From Anaerolineae bacterium (GTDB lineage Bacteria; Chloroflexota; Anaerolineae; Aggregatilineales; Phototrophicaceae): a DNA stretch of 59,440 nt. The stretch spans positions 1 through 59,440 of the forward strand of contig JADLAY010000014.1 in NCBI GenBank assembly GCA_020849765.1. Reading direction: 5' to 3'. The notes under the pieces were generated by a model. That model did not search any database. It saw nothing but the letters and a program-made list of their open reading frames with translations, and was not told the origin of the DNA. Made by a program: the position numbers and the translations under genes. Of the stretch, positions 35,638-43,849 are shown piece after piece. Position 1 is the stretch's first letter. Each line of letters starts with the position of its first letter.

Positions 35638-36261
35638 ATGGACGGCTTGATCAAGATAGCAAAGAGAATCAAGTATCGGCTCGAAGGACGGTATCGTCCA
35701 TCGAGCCAGTATGATTGTCAGGCCGAGCTCATCGGCACCGATTATGGTGGCTACAGCATCTGTCCAAGTGCTCTTCCTCCAGAGCCCATTGTGTATTCCT
35801 TCGGAATTGGCAAGGACATTTCATTTGATACGACTTTGATCGATAACTACCATGCCCATGTCTTTGCATTCGATCCAACACCAAGATCTGCAGAGTGGCT
35901 AAAGAAGCAACAATTGCCTCAGACTTTCCGTTGGTTCGAATACGGCCTTAGTCACCAGGATGGTGTGATGACTTTCTATCCGCCGGAAAACCCTGACTAT
36001 GTTTCACACAGTATGATCCACAATTCAACGCTAGTTTCAGAAGGCATCAGTCTTCCCGTGAAACGATTCTCTACCATAGCGAAGGATTTAGGTCATCATA
36101 GGGTCGATATTCTCAAGATGGATATCGAAGGATCGGAGTATGAAGTACTCCCGGATATTTTGAGTGCAGATGACGTCGAGATTGGGCAGATACTGATCGA
36201 ATATCATCACCGTTTCGCTAAGGATGGCGTTGAAAAGACCAAGCAAAGTATTGAACTGTAG
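35638..36261 (+). CDS. FkbM family methyltransferase, C-terminus cut by an in-frame TAG
   Basis: A 207-residue SAM-dependent methyltransferase of the FkbM type. It shows 'Y-S-F-G-I-G-K-D', 'V-F-A-F-D-P-T-P-R-S', 'I-L-K-M-D-I-E-G-S-E' and 'L-I-E-Y-H-H-R-F'. Family members O-methylate sugars in surface glycans. The frame stops at TAG 36259-36261 inside the last helix-strand unit. The same frame continues for 23 more codons with family-like sequence to TGA 36331. TTG (Leu) to TAG is a single-base change. Either a recent nonsense mutation or an assembly error; the core fold is present but probably unstable. Confidence 0.8.
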   Translation: MDGLIKIAKRIKYRLEGRYRPSSQYDCQAELIGTDYGGYSICPSALPPEPIVYSFGIGKDISFDTTLIDNYHAHVFAFDPTPRSAEWLKKQQLPQTFRWFEYGLSHQDGVMTFYPPENPDYVSHSMIHNSTLVSEGISLPVKRFSTIAKDLGHHRVDILKMDIEGSEYEVLPDILSADDVEIGQILIEYHHRFAKDGVEKTKQSIEL

Positions 36262-36333
36262 AACCGGCATGGGTTCAAACTCTTCTCGGTGTCTTTTCGC
36301 GCAGATGTCTTCTCATTTCTTAAGACAGAATGA
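36262..36333 (+). pseudogene. detached C-terminal reading frame of the FkbM methyltransferase
   Basis: Twenty-three in-frame codons after the TAG, then TGA. The translation includes 'H-G-F-K-L-F-S-V-S' and ends in 'F-S-F-L-K-T-E', which is how FkbM proteins normally close (H-G-[FY]-x-[IL]-F-x-[IV]-S ... Y/F-S-F). There is no start codon of its own. Confidence 0.6.
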
Positions 36334-36476
36334 ACCTAATAAGATTAGGGTGACTGAGGGAGTGTGCTAACATTGATTGTTGTACTTGTTCGGATGCGGC
36401 GAACCTCGCCCTGCAATTTGCCTTGCTTCAACGTGCAGGATGATAATTCAACTCAACCTAGCCATCATGGAGCGAA

Positions 36477-37667
36477 ATGAAGACGCGAGTTCTCCTCGTT
36501 CACAACAATTACCAACTTGCCGGCGGAGAGAGCCAGGCAGTGCGGGAACAGCATGCTCTATTTGAAAAGAATGGGCATCCGGTCTACCTATATTCACGCG
36601 ACAATGACGAGGTCAACACTTATAACTTCGTCCGGAAAGTCACCTTCTTTCTATCTAGCTTTTTCTCCTGGCGTTCCTACCGCGAAGTGCGCGCGATCGT
36701 GCGCGAATTCAAACCGGATGTCGCCCATGTCCACAATGTCTTTCCATTGATCACGCCGAGCGTCTACTGGGCGTTGAAACATGAGGGCGTGCCAATCATT
36801 CAGACGATCCACAACTTCCGGTTTTTGTGTCCGAACGGTCTATTCTTCCGGAATCATGCACCATGTGAACTATGCAAGACGGGCCGCACGTGGAACGCCG
36901 TTCGCTACCGCTGCTATCGCGATAGCTTCGCTCTCAGCGCGCTGTATGCGGGCATAATCACCCTGCACAGGCTACTCAGGACGTGGCACCAGATCGATTG
37001 CATCATTGCGTTGAACCCCTTCTCACGCAGCAAGATCATCGAGGGCCGCATTACCGATCCGGAAAAAGTGAAGGTGCTGGGGAATTTCTCCCCACGCGCC
37101 AAGCGGCGGGTTGGGAGCTTCGAACAGCGAGAACCATACGTCGCGTTTGTGGGACGACTTTCGCCCGAAAAAGGGGCGGAAGTACTGGTCGAAGCAGCCG
37201 CCAAAGTTCCAGAACTGGGTTTCAAGATCCTTGGTGATGGGCCGCTTGAAGAGGTACTCAAACAACGCGCTGCGCATCTGCCGAACGTGGAGTTCCTCGG
37301 CTGGGTGGAAGGCGAGCGCAAGTCGGAGATTTTGCGCAATGCCCGTGCGCTCGTGTTTCCATCGCTATGCTATGAGAACTTCAGCCTCGCCATCATCGAC
37401 GCGCTATCAGTCGGCACTCCGATTATCGGTTCCAGGCTTGGCGGCGTACCCTACATCCTGGAAGACGGTGTGGACAGCCTGCTCTTTACGCCTGGAGATG
37501 CCGACGCGCTGGCTGAGCACTTGCAAGAGGTCTTGCATCATCCGGACAGATTGCTGAGCATGGGACGGCACGGCCTGGAAGTGACCCTGCCAAAATACTC
37601 CGAAGCAGCGCATTACGACGGGCTGATGAAGATTCACGCGGAACTCGCGGGCAAAGACTTGCATTAG
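36477..37667 (+). CDS. GT4-type glycosyltransferase
   Basis: A 396-residue GT-B fold retaining glycosyltransferase. The N-terminal acceptor domain has 'H-N-N-Y-Q-L-A-G-G-E-S' and 'H-V-H-N-V-F-P-L-I-T-P'. The C-terminal donor domain has 'F-V-G-R-L-S-P-E-K-G' near 222 and the E-x7-E region 'P-S-L-C-Y-E-N-F-S-L-A-I-I-D-A'. A Cys-containing insert (about 118-145, 'C-P-N-G', 'C-E-L-C-K', 'R-C-Y-R') resembles one seen in several surface-glycan GT4 enzymes. ATG 36477 has GGAG upstream. Sugar donor unknown. Confidence 0.9.
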   Translation: MKTRVLLVHNNYQLAGGESQAVREQHALFEKNGHPVYLYSRDNDEVNTYNFVRKVTFFLSSFFSWRSYREVRAIVREFKPDVAHVHNVFPLITPSVYWALKHEGVPIIQTIHNFRFLCPNGLFFRNHAPCELCKTGRTWNAVRYRCYRDSFALSALYAGIITLHRLLRTWHQIDCIIALNPFSRSKIIEGRITDPEKVKVLGNFSPRAKRRVGSFEQREPYVAFVGRLSPEKGAEVLVEAAAKVPELGFKILGDGPLEEVLKQRAAHLPNVEFLGWVEGERKSEILRNARALVFPSLCYENFSLAIIDALSVGTPIIGSRLGGVPYILEDGVDSLLFTPGDADALAEHLQEVLHHPDRLLSMGRHGLEVTLPKYSEAAHYDGLMKIHAELAGKDLH

Positions 37668-37792
37668 GGAAGCCTCATGTAACGCCTACTCAAACACGCT
37701 CAGCAGTGGCTGGGACGCGTGGACATGCTATCCTGCCCGCCGAGCCGTTCATAGTCGCGAACGACGCTCTCTAGAGCCAAAAAGGTGTCATT

Positions 37793-38569
37793 ATGCCTAC
37801 TGGTGCCCGGTCTTCGAGCCTTGGAAAAGATCAATATGCACAGAAGTATCGGGATCATCTAGAGCTTCAGGCGAAGTGGCTGACGTTTGGCGCAATTGGA
37901 AAAACCGATTCAGTTCAGACTCTTCTGCAGCGAAATTCCATCACACCTCATACTCTGCTTGAGCTGGGATGCGGCACCGGGGCCATTCTCCAGGAATGCC
38001 AACGACGAGGCATCGCCGAAACGTATGTAGGAATTGACTACTCGGAAGACGCCATCACGTATTTGAAGACACATGCGCCGGGCATTACAGCCTTTGCAGC
38101 AGATATCATGAACGATGAACTGCCGTTACAGGAAACGTTCGACGTGGTTGTCGTGAGTCACGTACTGGAGCACCTCGAGGAACCTGACCGATTCTTGGCA
38201 ACGCTACGAGCCAAAGTGAAGTTCACCTACCTGATTGTGGAAGTGCCGCTCGAAGACTTGTTCCTAATTCGACTTCGGTCACTGCTCTGGGGAAGACCAG
38301 GTAAGCAGGCCGGTCATGTCCAGTTTTTTACACAGAATTCGTTTGAAGAAATGCTGATATCGTCTGGATTCGGGATCATCGATCGCAGGCAGTATCTTCC
38401 CATGCCTACGCGAGAATCGCTGGAACTAGTTCGTACGATGAATAACGACTCGAGCTTAGCCCATTATCGGCGGATGCTTGGGCGCTACCTGAAGCGCTCA
38501 CTCCACCCTGTATGGAAGAGACTATATTATGCGCATCACGCGTGTCTATGCATCCAAGCCGGTTCATAG
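37793..38569 (+). CDS. class I SAM-dependent methyltransferase
   Basis: A 258-residue Rossmann methyltransferase with motif I 'L-L-E-L-G-C-G-T-G-A' near 62 and 'Y-V-G-I-D-Y-S' after it. 'F-D-V-V-V-V-S-H-V-L-E-H-L' near 118 is the motif IV region. It probably modifies a sugar or a lipid-linked glycan given its place in the cluster. ATG 37793 with AAAGGTG upstream. The 125 bases before it hold no gene. Confidence 0.85.
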   Translation: MPTGARSSSLGKDQYAQKYRDHLELQAKWLTFGAIGKTDSVQTLLQRNSITPHTLLELGCGTGAILQECQRRGIAETYVGIDYSEDAITYLKTHAPGITAFAADIMNDELPLQETFDVVVVSHVLEHLEEPDRFLATLRAKVKFTYLIVEVPLEDLFLIRLRSLLWGRPGKQAGHVQFFTQNSFEEMLISSGFGIIDRRQYLPMPTRESLELVRTMNNDSSLAHYRRMLGRYLKRSLHPVWKRLYYAHHACLCIQAGS

Positions 38570-38642
38570 CGAGTCGCATTGAACTACGCCCCGTCAGCCA
38601 GGCCAAGCGGGGAACGTGCGCTTACGAAGCGACACAGGATCA

Positions 38643-39362
38643 TCAAGGGAAACGCTTAGTAAAGATGCTCGTTTGCGTATACAGGTAAATAGGGCCGCCA
38701 GGCCCTAGCCCGGAAAAACGCCGTTCCGTAAATCCTTTGACAAGGGACTGGACATGCGTCAGGTAGTATTTCCGGTCGACGTTGTCCAGGACGAGCAGCC
38801 CTCCGACCTTCACCTTGGCCACGCTATGCATCACGCACGAAGGCCGCGCGCGCCCATCCACGATCACCATATCGAAATGCTGATCGGGAAACTCGTCGAT
38901 CTGGCTGGCATAGCGCTTGAAATTCATCCCGATATATCGTGAATCACTGGACTGGTAACAATGGGGGTCTGCCTCCGCGTCAAGCCGTGACTCACACAGA
39001 TTGCCCGACTCTGGGGGGACGAGTCGATAGTCGACACGCGGAAACGCGCTCAAGCGAGGTTGAGTCTGTCGATACCAATCGGCGTCGTGCTCTACCGAAA
39101 CGACCTCGGCGCCCTTGGTCAACCAGAACAGGGTCGAGCCACCACTCCCATACTCGAATACGCGCCAACCCGGAATGATCTGTGCGGAGAGGTAGTCGAT
39201 GACATCAAACGACAGCCATGGTGACGGCTTATTGAACAGATAGTCCGATTGATAGGATTCCAGATGGCGACCAAGATGCTTGATCTGTCCTGGCGAGCGC
39301 AGAATGGTGACCAGGCGCTCTGCGTTTCGAATAAGCCAGGGATCTTGTTTCATAGTTGCCAT
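38643..39362 (-). CDS. class I SAM-dependent methyltransferase-like protein
   Basis: A 239-residue protein with a degenerate SAM motif 'V-F-E-Y-G-S-G-G-S-T-L-F-W' near 72. Further motifs are 'V-V-S-V-E-H-D' near 88, 'F-D-M-V-I-V-D-G-R-A-R' near 165 and 'G-G-L-L-V-L-D-N-V-D' near 187. These are typical of small methyltransferases found in polysaccharide clusters. It is the only minus-strand gene of the cluster and faces away from the next glycosyltransferase. ATG at 39362 or 39353 is possible. Confidence 0.8.
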   Translation of the reverse strand: MATMKQDPWLIRNAERLVTILRSPGQIKHLGRHLESYQSDYLFNKPSPWLSFDVIDYLSAQIIPGWRVFEYGSGGSTLFWLTKGAEVVSVEHDADWYRQTQPRLSAFPRVDYRLVPPESGNLCESRLDAEADPHCYQSSDSRYIGMNFKRYASQIDEFPDQHFDMVIVDGRARPSCVMHSVAKVKVGGLLVLDNVDRKYYLTHVQSLVKGFTERRFSGLGPGGPIYLYTQTSIFTKRFP

Positions 39363-39481
39363 CCGTTCGATTTCTGCCTTGTTTGCAGCTATCTTTATAC
39401 TCGGTCAAAGTGAGAAGTTAGGGACAATGGGATTTTGCCTGGTTTGCTCACCTTGGTCCCGGTCGATGTCACGAGGAATCC

Positions 39482-40645
39482 GTGAAAAAGCTCGTTGTGC
39501 TCACCAATGAACTTCCCCCTTACCGCCGTCCCATTTTTGAGCGGTTGGGGTGCCATGATGGGTTGGAAGTGAAAGTCTACCTGAGCACGCGCAAGGAACC
39601 CCATCGATTGTGGAATGATGCCGCTGATCTGCCCCACGTGACGGTTCGAACGATCCCAAATATCGCCGCACACTTTCAGCAGAACAAGAGTGATCGCCTG
39701 ATTCACTTTCCGCTCACAACACTCGTCGTCCTCGTGCGCGAACGCCCGGACGTTATTATCTCAAGTGAATTCGGTTTTCGCACGCTCATGGCATGGCTCT
39801 ATTGTGTGCTGTTCCGTAAACCCCTCATCATCTGGAGCGGCGAAACCGCCCGCGGCGCGGCCACTGCTATCGCGCCACAGCGGATCTTGCGCCGCTTCCT
39901 CGCGGCTCGCGCCAGCGGCTTTTTAGCCTATGGTGAAGCGGCCAGGGACTATTTGCACAGCCTGAGCGTGGACGACAGAAGAATCAGCATCTTGACGCAG
40001 GCGATTGATAACCGCTATTGGATCGAGGCGGCTCGGACCGCTGACGCGGACAAGGTGCGACAGGCTCACAAGCTCAGCGGACGGACGGCGCTTTGCGTCG
40101 GCGGCTTGCTCTATCGTAAGGGCATCCATCACCTGATCAAAGCCTGGGCAGCACTGCCGGACGAATTCCAGCGAGGTAACAGCCTGCTTCTGGTCGGAGG
40201 GGGCGATGAGAAAGAGCGTCTTGAGGCATTGTCCAGAGGACTTGACACCCACAACGTGATCTTTGCGGGGCCGATTTCTCCTCGAGACCTCCCCGCTTAC
40301 TATGCCGCCGCCGATCTCTTTGTGCTCCCTTCCCTGCTTGACGTCTGGGGCTTGGTTGTGAACGAAGCGATGGCATCGGGGCTGCCGGTGTTGTGTTCCA
40401 GGTACGCAGGCTGTGCTGAAGAACTGATTGTCCCTGGTCAAACCGGTGAGGTGTTCGATCCCGCCGATACGGCTGCCTTCAGCGATCTGCTCGTGCGCTG
40501 GCTGCAGTCATCGCACAAGACTCCGGACAGTGCAATCCAGGCGCATATCCAACAGTGGAACTTCGAAAGCAGCGTCCGTGGAATTCTGGAACGACTGGCG
40601 AAAGTCGGCATCCATGTCGCCAGCGAGCCGAGCGCTTCCAACTAG
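39482..40645 (+). CDS. GT4-type glycosyltransferase
   Basis: A 387-residue GT-B glycosyltransferase. The N-terminus 'L-T-N-E-L-P-P-Y-R-R-P-I-F' is characteristic. The donor-binding half carries 'C-V-G-G-L-L-Y-R-K-G-I-H-H-L' near 201 and 'F-V-L-P-S-L-L-D-V-W-G-L-V-V-N-E-A-M-A-S-G-L-P-V' near 278-302, with the expected Glu. It probably transfers one sugar of the repeat unit. It starts at GTG 39482 with GAGGAA upstream. Confidence 0.9.
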   Translation: MKKLVVLTNELPPYRRPIFERLGCHDGLEVKVYLSTRKEPHRLWNDAADLPHVTVRTIPNIAAHFQQNKSDRLIHFPLTTLVVLVRERPDVIISSEFGFRTLMAWLYCVLFRKPLIIWSGETARGAATAIAPQRILRRFLAARASGFLAYGEAARDYLHSLSVDDRRISILTQAIDNRYWIEAARTADADKVRQAHKLSGRTALCVGGLLYRKGIHHLIKAWAALPDEFQRGNSLLLVGGGDEKERLEALSRGLDTHNVIFAGPISPRDLPAYYAAADLFVLPSLLDVWGLVVNEAMASGLPVLCSRYAGCAEELIVPGQTGEVFDPADTAAFSDLLVRWLQSSHKTPDSAIQAHIQQWNFESSVRGILERLAKVGIHVASEPSASN

Positions 40646-40751
40646 ACCCTACTCACAACCCTCGGCAAAGGGATAGGATAGTGGGCGACAAGCGACGAAG
40701 TTGCCGCGTCCAAAGCGTCCGGCCATAACCGAGAACTCGATCCATCCCGCA

Positions 40752-42098
40752 ATGAAAGCCAGGCCTATCATCGAACGCCTAAATCCAGGGCAACTGCTCA
40801 AACGGCTGGTCACGCCACAGAATCGGATGCGCGCCCGGAGGCTCATGGTTGCCGTGGGCGATCAGCTCGTTTTTTCAGGCAGCAACTTCCTCGTCAGCGT
40901 CTTGCTCGCGCGCTGGATGACCTATGACGACTATGGCGGATTCACGTACGCGTACTCCCTATTCCTGCTCCTGGTCAACTTCCACAACGCATTGCTGGTT
41001 GAACCGTTCACGATTGTGGGCAGTTCACAGCACCGGTTCAGCCTGAGAACCTACACGCAGCGCGTCGCCAAATTGCAGGTCTACTGGACGCTGATCACAA
41101 GTGTCATCGGCCTGCCCATCGGCCTGGTCTTGTGGCTTGCCGGCGATGCTGTCCTGGGGCAGGCATTGCTGGGCCTGGCACTGGCCCAGGGCGCAACGCT
41201 CTATTTTTGGTACGTACGGCGTAAGTGGTATGTGGCGCAGCGCATCGATCGCGCATTGGTCGGTACTGTTATCTATGCCATCGCCCAGGTGGTGCTCGTC
41301 TATGGCCTGGAGCGCTTTGGGGCACTGACGCCATTCAGCGCCTTTGTGGCGATCGGCGTCGCTGCATTGATCGCGTCGTGGGCGGCGCAGATCTCCAAGA
41401 TCGAGCCAGATTCAGTCGCTGCTGCCTTACCGATGACACAAGTCATCCGGGAGAACTGGCAATACGGCAAATGGGTCATGTATGCCGGCATCCTTTCCTG
41501 GCTGACCTGGCAGGGCTACAACATCCTGACGGGCAGCATTCTGAACCTGGCGGACGCAGGTGGCTTGAAAGCCGTGCAAAACCTGGTCAACCCGGTGACG
41601 CAATTGCTCACGGCCTTCGGCCTCGTCTTCATGCCGTCAATCGCACGCCGACACGCTGAATATGGCGACCGTATCATGTACCGCGATCTTGTGCTCTACA
41701 TGATCTTTTTGACCACGATCACCGTCAGCTACTGGCTGATCCTTGTGATCTTCCAGGTGCCGATCTTTGATTTGCTGTATGACGGACAATACGGCGAATA
41801 TCTTCCTGCGCTGCCTTATCTTGCCCTGCTCCCAATCGTGATCGCGCTGACGACCAGTTGGGCCATCGGCCTGCGCGTCCTTCGACAAACACGACTGTTG
41901 TTCTGGCTGGACAGCATCGGCGGCCTGCTAACGATTTCCTTGGGTGTGGTGCTGGTCTACCAGTACGGCTTTACGGGCGTGGTCGCGGGCAGCCTGCTTA
42001 GTAGTTTCAGCCGCCTGCCGGTGCTGGTCATCCTGTGGTATCGCGCCACCCACGCACGGGCAGCGCAACCTCAGGCGGAGAACTCACCTGCGCAATAA
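40752..42098 (+). CDS. polysaccharide flippase, Wzx/MOP superfamily
   Basis: A roughly 448-residue protein with twelve or more hydrophobic segments and the opening 'F-S-G-S-N-F-L-V-S-V-L-L-A-R', typical of Wzx-like exporters. Such proteins flip undecaprenyl-linked repeat units to the outer face, where the Wzy-like protein encoded at the start of the cluster acts. A TTG start at 40701 would add 17 residues; ATG 40752 is the first ATG and is used here. Last gene of the cluster. Confidence 0.85.
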   Translation: MKARPIIERLNPGQLLKRLVTPQNRMRARRLMVAVGDQLVFSGSNFLVSVLLARWMTYDDYGGFTYAYSLFLLLVNFHNALLVEPFTIVGSSQHRFSLRTYTQRVAKLQVYWTLITSVIGLPIGLVLWLAGDAVLGQALLGLALAQGATLYFWYVRRKWYVAQRIDRALVGTVIYAIAQVVLVYGLERFGALTPFSAFVAIGVAALIASWAAQISKIEPDSVAAALPMTQVIRENWQYGKWVMYAGILSWLTWQGYNILTGSILNLADAGGLKAVQNLVNPVTQLLTAFGLVFMPSIARRHAEYGDRIMYRDLVLYMIFLTTITVSYWLILVIFQVPIFDLLYDGQYGEYLPALPYLALLPIVIALTTSWAIGLRVLRQTRLLFWLDSIGGLLTISLGVVLVYQYGFTGVVAGSLLSSFSRLPVLVILWYRATHARAAQPQAENSPAQ

Positions 42099-42174
42099 GG
42101 ATACGGACAAGGGTACATTCCACCGAACTTAATCGAACTTCGCCGATCGCTAAAGTCGTCCATCATTTCCCTTC

Positions 42175-42203
42175 TTGACACTCTGAGCGGCGCGCGCTAT
42201 CGT
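42175..42203 (+). promoter_or_regulatory. promoter of the aspartate kinase leader
   Basis: Perfect -35 TTGACA (42175-42180), 17-base spacer, -10 TATCGT (42198-42203). Predicted transcription start near 42210, 27 bases before the leader-peptide ATG. Confidence 0.65.
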
Positions 42204-42236
42204 TATGCGCGTTCAACCGAAGCACTGGAAACGCGC

Positions 42237-42329
42237 ATGAAGCCGCTGCAATTCGGTACCGGTACGACCACCACTATGATGACCACTATGTGCATGAAGG
42301 CACACAGAGGGAATTTCCGCATGTGGTAG
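42237..42329 (+). CDS. Thr/Met-rich leader peptide of aspartate kinase (attenuation)
   Basis: A 30-codon frame (ATG 42237 to TAG 42327) too short for normal gene finding. Seven of 30 residues are Thr (positions 8, 10-13, 16, 17) and five more are internal Met (14, 15, 18, 20, 29). The block from 8 to 20 is almost only Thr and Met. Both amino acids are end products of the pathway that aspartate kinase opens. GGAA lies 6 bases before the ATG. The layout is like thrL of enterobacteria: promoter, leader peptide, pause stem, antiterminator/terminator, aspartate kinase. Its translation is inferred; the peptide itself should have no other function. Confidence 0.7.
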   Translation: MKPLQFGTGTTTTMMTTMCMKAHRGNFRMW

Positions 42330-42390
42330 TCGCTCCGGCGCAATCACAAGGGTGTAACAAAGCGTGTGGAAATCCTCCACACGCTTTTTT
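42313..42390 (+). terminator. attenuator: mutually exclusive antiterminator and terminator hairpins
   Basis: The terminator is a perfect 12-bp stem (42359-42370 with 42376-42387, loop AATCC) running into T6 and GTTGTTTT. The antiterminator strand 42313-42324 lies in the last codons of the leader peptide and can pair with 42362-42373 over 12 positions (three G-U), consuming the terminator's 5' arm. A pause stem can form between the Thr-Thr-Met codons (ACCACTATG at 42282-42290, repeated at 42270-42278) and 42320-42327. A ribosome stalled on Thr codons would free the antiterminator; one reaching the stop codon would mask it. Confidence 0.75.
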
Positions 42391-42418
42391 GTTGTTTTGA
42401 AAGGCGGGAATCAGGACT

Positions 42419-43849
42419 ATGGCGCTCATCACGATGAAATTTGGCGGCACGTCTGTCGGCAGCCCGGAAGCGATCAGCACGGTGACTGAGATTGTGCGCG
42501 GCTCTCTGTCGCGTAACGATCAAGTGATCGTGATCGTCTCGGCCATGTCCGGCGTGACCGACCAACTGATACGCTCCGCTCAAGACGCGGCAGGGGGAAA
42601 TAAATGGGGTTATTTGTCCGTCGGGCAAAAGATCCGTGACCGGCACGACGAGGTGATCAACCTGCTGACGCAGCCGGGCAAGAACCGCGATGCGGTCAAA
42701 GCCGAAGTCGCGGCGCTGGTCGCGCAGCACGGGGAGCTGTGCCAGGCGGTCAACGTGCTCGGCGAAGTCACCCCACGCATCCTCGACTCGATCATCGCCT
42801 TCGGCGAGCGCCTGAGCGCGCGCGTCATCGCGGCAATTCTGCGCGATCAAGGCGTCAATTCACGCGCGTATGATGCGGGCGAATTCATCATCACCGACGA
42901 TCAATATGGCAGCGCCAACCCCCTCTGGAAAGAGACGGAAGCCAACATCCGCAAACAACTGCTGCCCCAGATCGCCAATGGTGTGACGCCGATCATCACC
43001 GGCTTCATCGCACAGACGCTCGACGGCCACGGCACGACCTTGGGACGCGGCGGCAGCGATTACAGCGGCGCTATCTTCGCGGCGGCCAGCGACAGCGACG
43101 AGCTGATCATCTGGACGGACGTCGATGGCGTCATGACGACCGACCCGAGGCTGGATAAGCGCGCGCGCGTGCTGCCTTACATCTCCTACCAGGAGATCGG
43201 CGAGCTGGCCTTCTACGGCGCCAAGGTGCTGCATCCCAAGACGGTGCAGCCGATCATCGACAAGAACACCGTGCTGCGCGTGCGCAATACCTTCAACCCG
43301 TCGTTTGAAGGCACCCTGATCGGCGCCGAGAGCCGCCCGGCGGATACGGTGGTCAAGGCAGTGACGACGGTCAAGAACGTCAGCCTGCTGACGGTCAGCG
43401 GGCGCGGCATGATCGGCGTGCCGGGTATTGCCGGACGCACCTTCCTGGCATCCGCGCGCGCGGGCTGCAACATCCTGATGATCTCGCAGGCGTCGTCCGA
43501 GCAGAGCTTCTGTTTCGTCGTCGTCGCCGACTGCGCAAGCCGCGTCAAGGATGAGATCGAGAGTGAGCTGGTCGAAGAGATCGCGCATCAGGACGTCGAC
43601 GCGGTCGACGTGCTCGATCAGGTCGCCATTGTGACGGTCGTCGGCGCGGGCATGCGCGGGACGCCGGGCATCGCCGGGCGTGTCTTCAGCATGATGGGCA
43701 GCAACCGCATCAACGTGATCGCCATCGCGCAGGGATCGTCCGAGTGCAGCATCTCGTTTGTCATCGATCAGGCAGATTTGCAGCGCGCGGTATCGACCTT
43801 GCACGACCTGGCGCTGGAAGCGGTTGTGCCGGTCGCTGCCGCCAACTAA
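42419..43849 (+). CDS. aspartate kinase
   Basis: A 476-residue kinase for the first step of Lys/Thr/Met/Ile synthesis. It shows 'M-K-F-G-G-T-S-V' at the N-terminus, 'G-R-G-G-S-D-Y-S-G' near 205, 'W-T-D-V-D-G-V-M-T-T-D-P-R' near 225, then two C-terminal ACT domains (about 310-385 and 395-470) with 'G-V-P-G-I-A-G-R' and 'G-T-P-G-I-A-G-R'. Length and the two ACT domains match monofunctional, feedback-inhibited enzymes (LysC/ThrA-AK type); there is no homoserine dehydrogenase domain. The upstream Thr/Met-rich attenuator suggests transcriptional control by Thr and Met. Its stop overlaps the convergent TIR-UDG gene by 4 bases. Confidence 0.95.
   Translation: MALITMKFGGTSVGSPEAISTVTEIVRGSLSRNDQVIVIVSAMSGVTDQLIRSAQDAAGGNKWGYLSVGQKIRDRHDEVINLLTQPGKNRDAVKAEVAALVAQHGELCQAVNVLGEVTPRILDSIIAFGERLSARVIAAILRDQGVNSRAYDAGEFIITDDQYGSANPLWKETEANIRKQLLPQIANGVTPIITGFIAQTLDGHGTTLGRGGSDYSGAIFAAASDSDELIIWTDVDGVMTTDPRLDKRARVLPYISYQEIGELAFYGAKVLHPKTVQPIIDKNTVLRVRNTFNPSFEGTLIGAESRPADTVVKAVTTVKNVSLLTVSGRGMIGVPGIAGRTFLASARAGCNILMISQASSEQSFCFVVVADCASRVKDEIESELVEEIAHQDVDAVDVLDQVAIVTVVGAGMRGTPGIAGRVFSMMGSNRINVIAIAQGSSECSISFVIDQADLQRAVSTLHDLALEAVVPVAAAN

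Noticed and set aside
42205..42240. An 11-codon frame starting before the aspartate kinase leader peptide and ending on its ATG (ATGA)
   Set aside because: Its ATG falls inside or just after the predicted -10 box, so it is probably not transcribed; composition shows nothing regulatory.
42344..42400. The hairpin before aspartate kinase as a plain terminator of the polysaccharide cluster
   Set aside because: A strong promoter and the Thr/Met-rich frame lie between the flippase gene and the hairpin, and the competing antiterminator pairing fits attenuation better. The simple explanation is not excluded.
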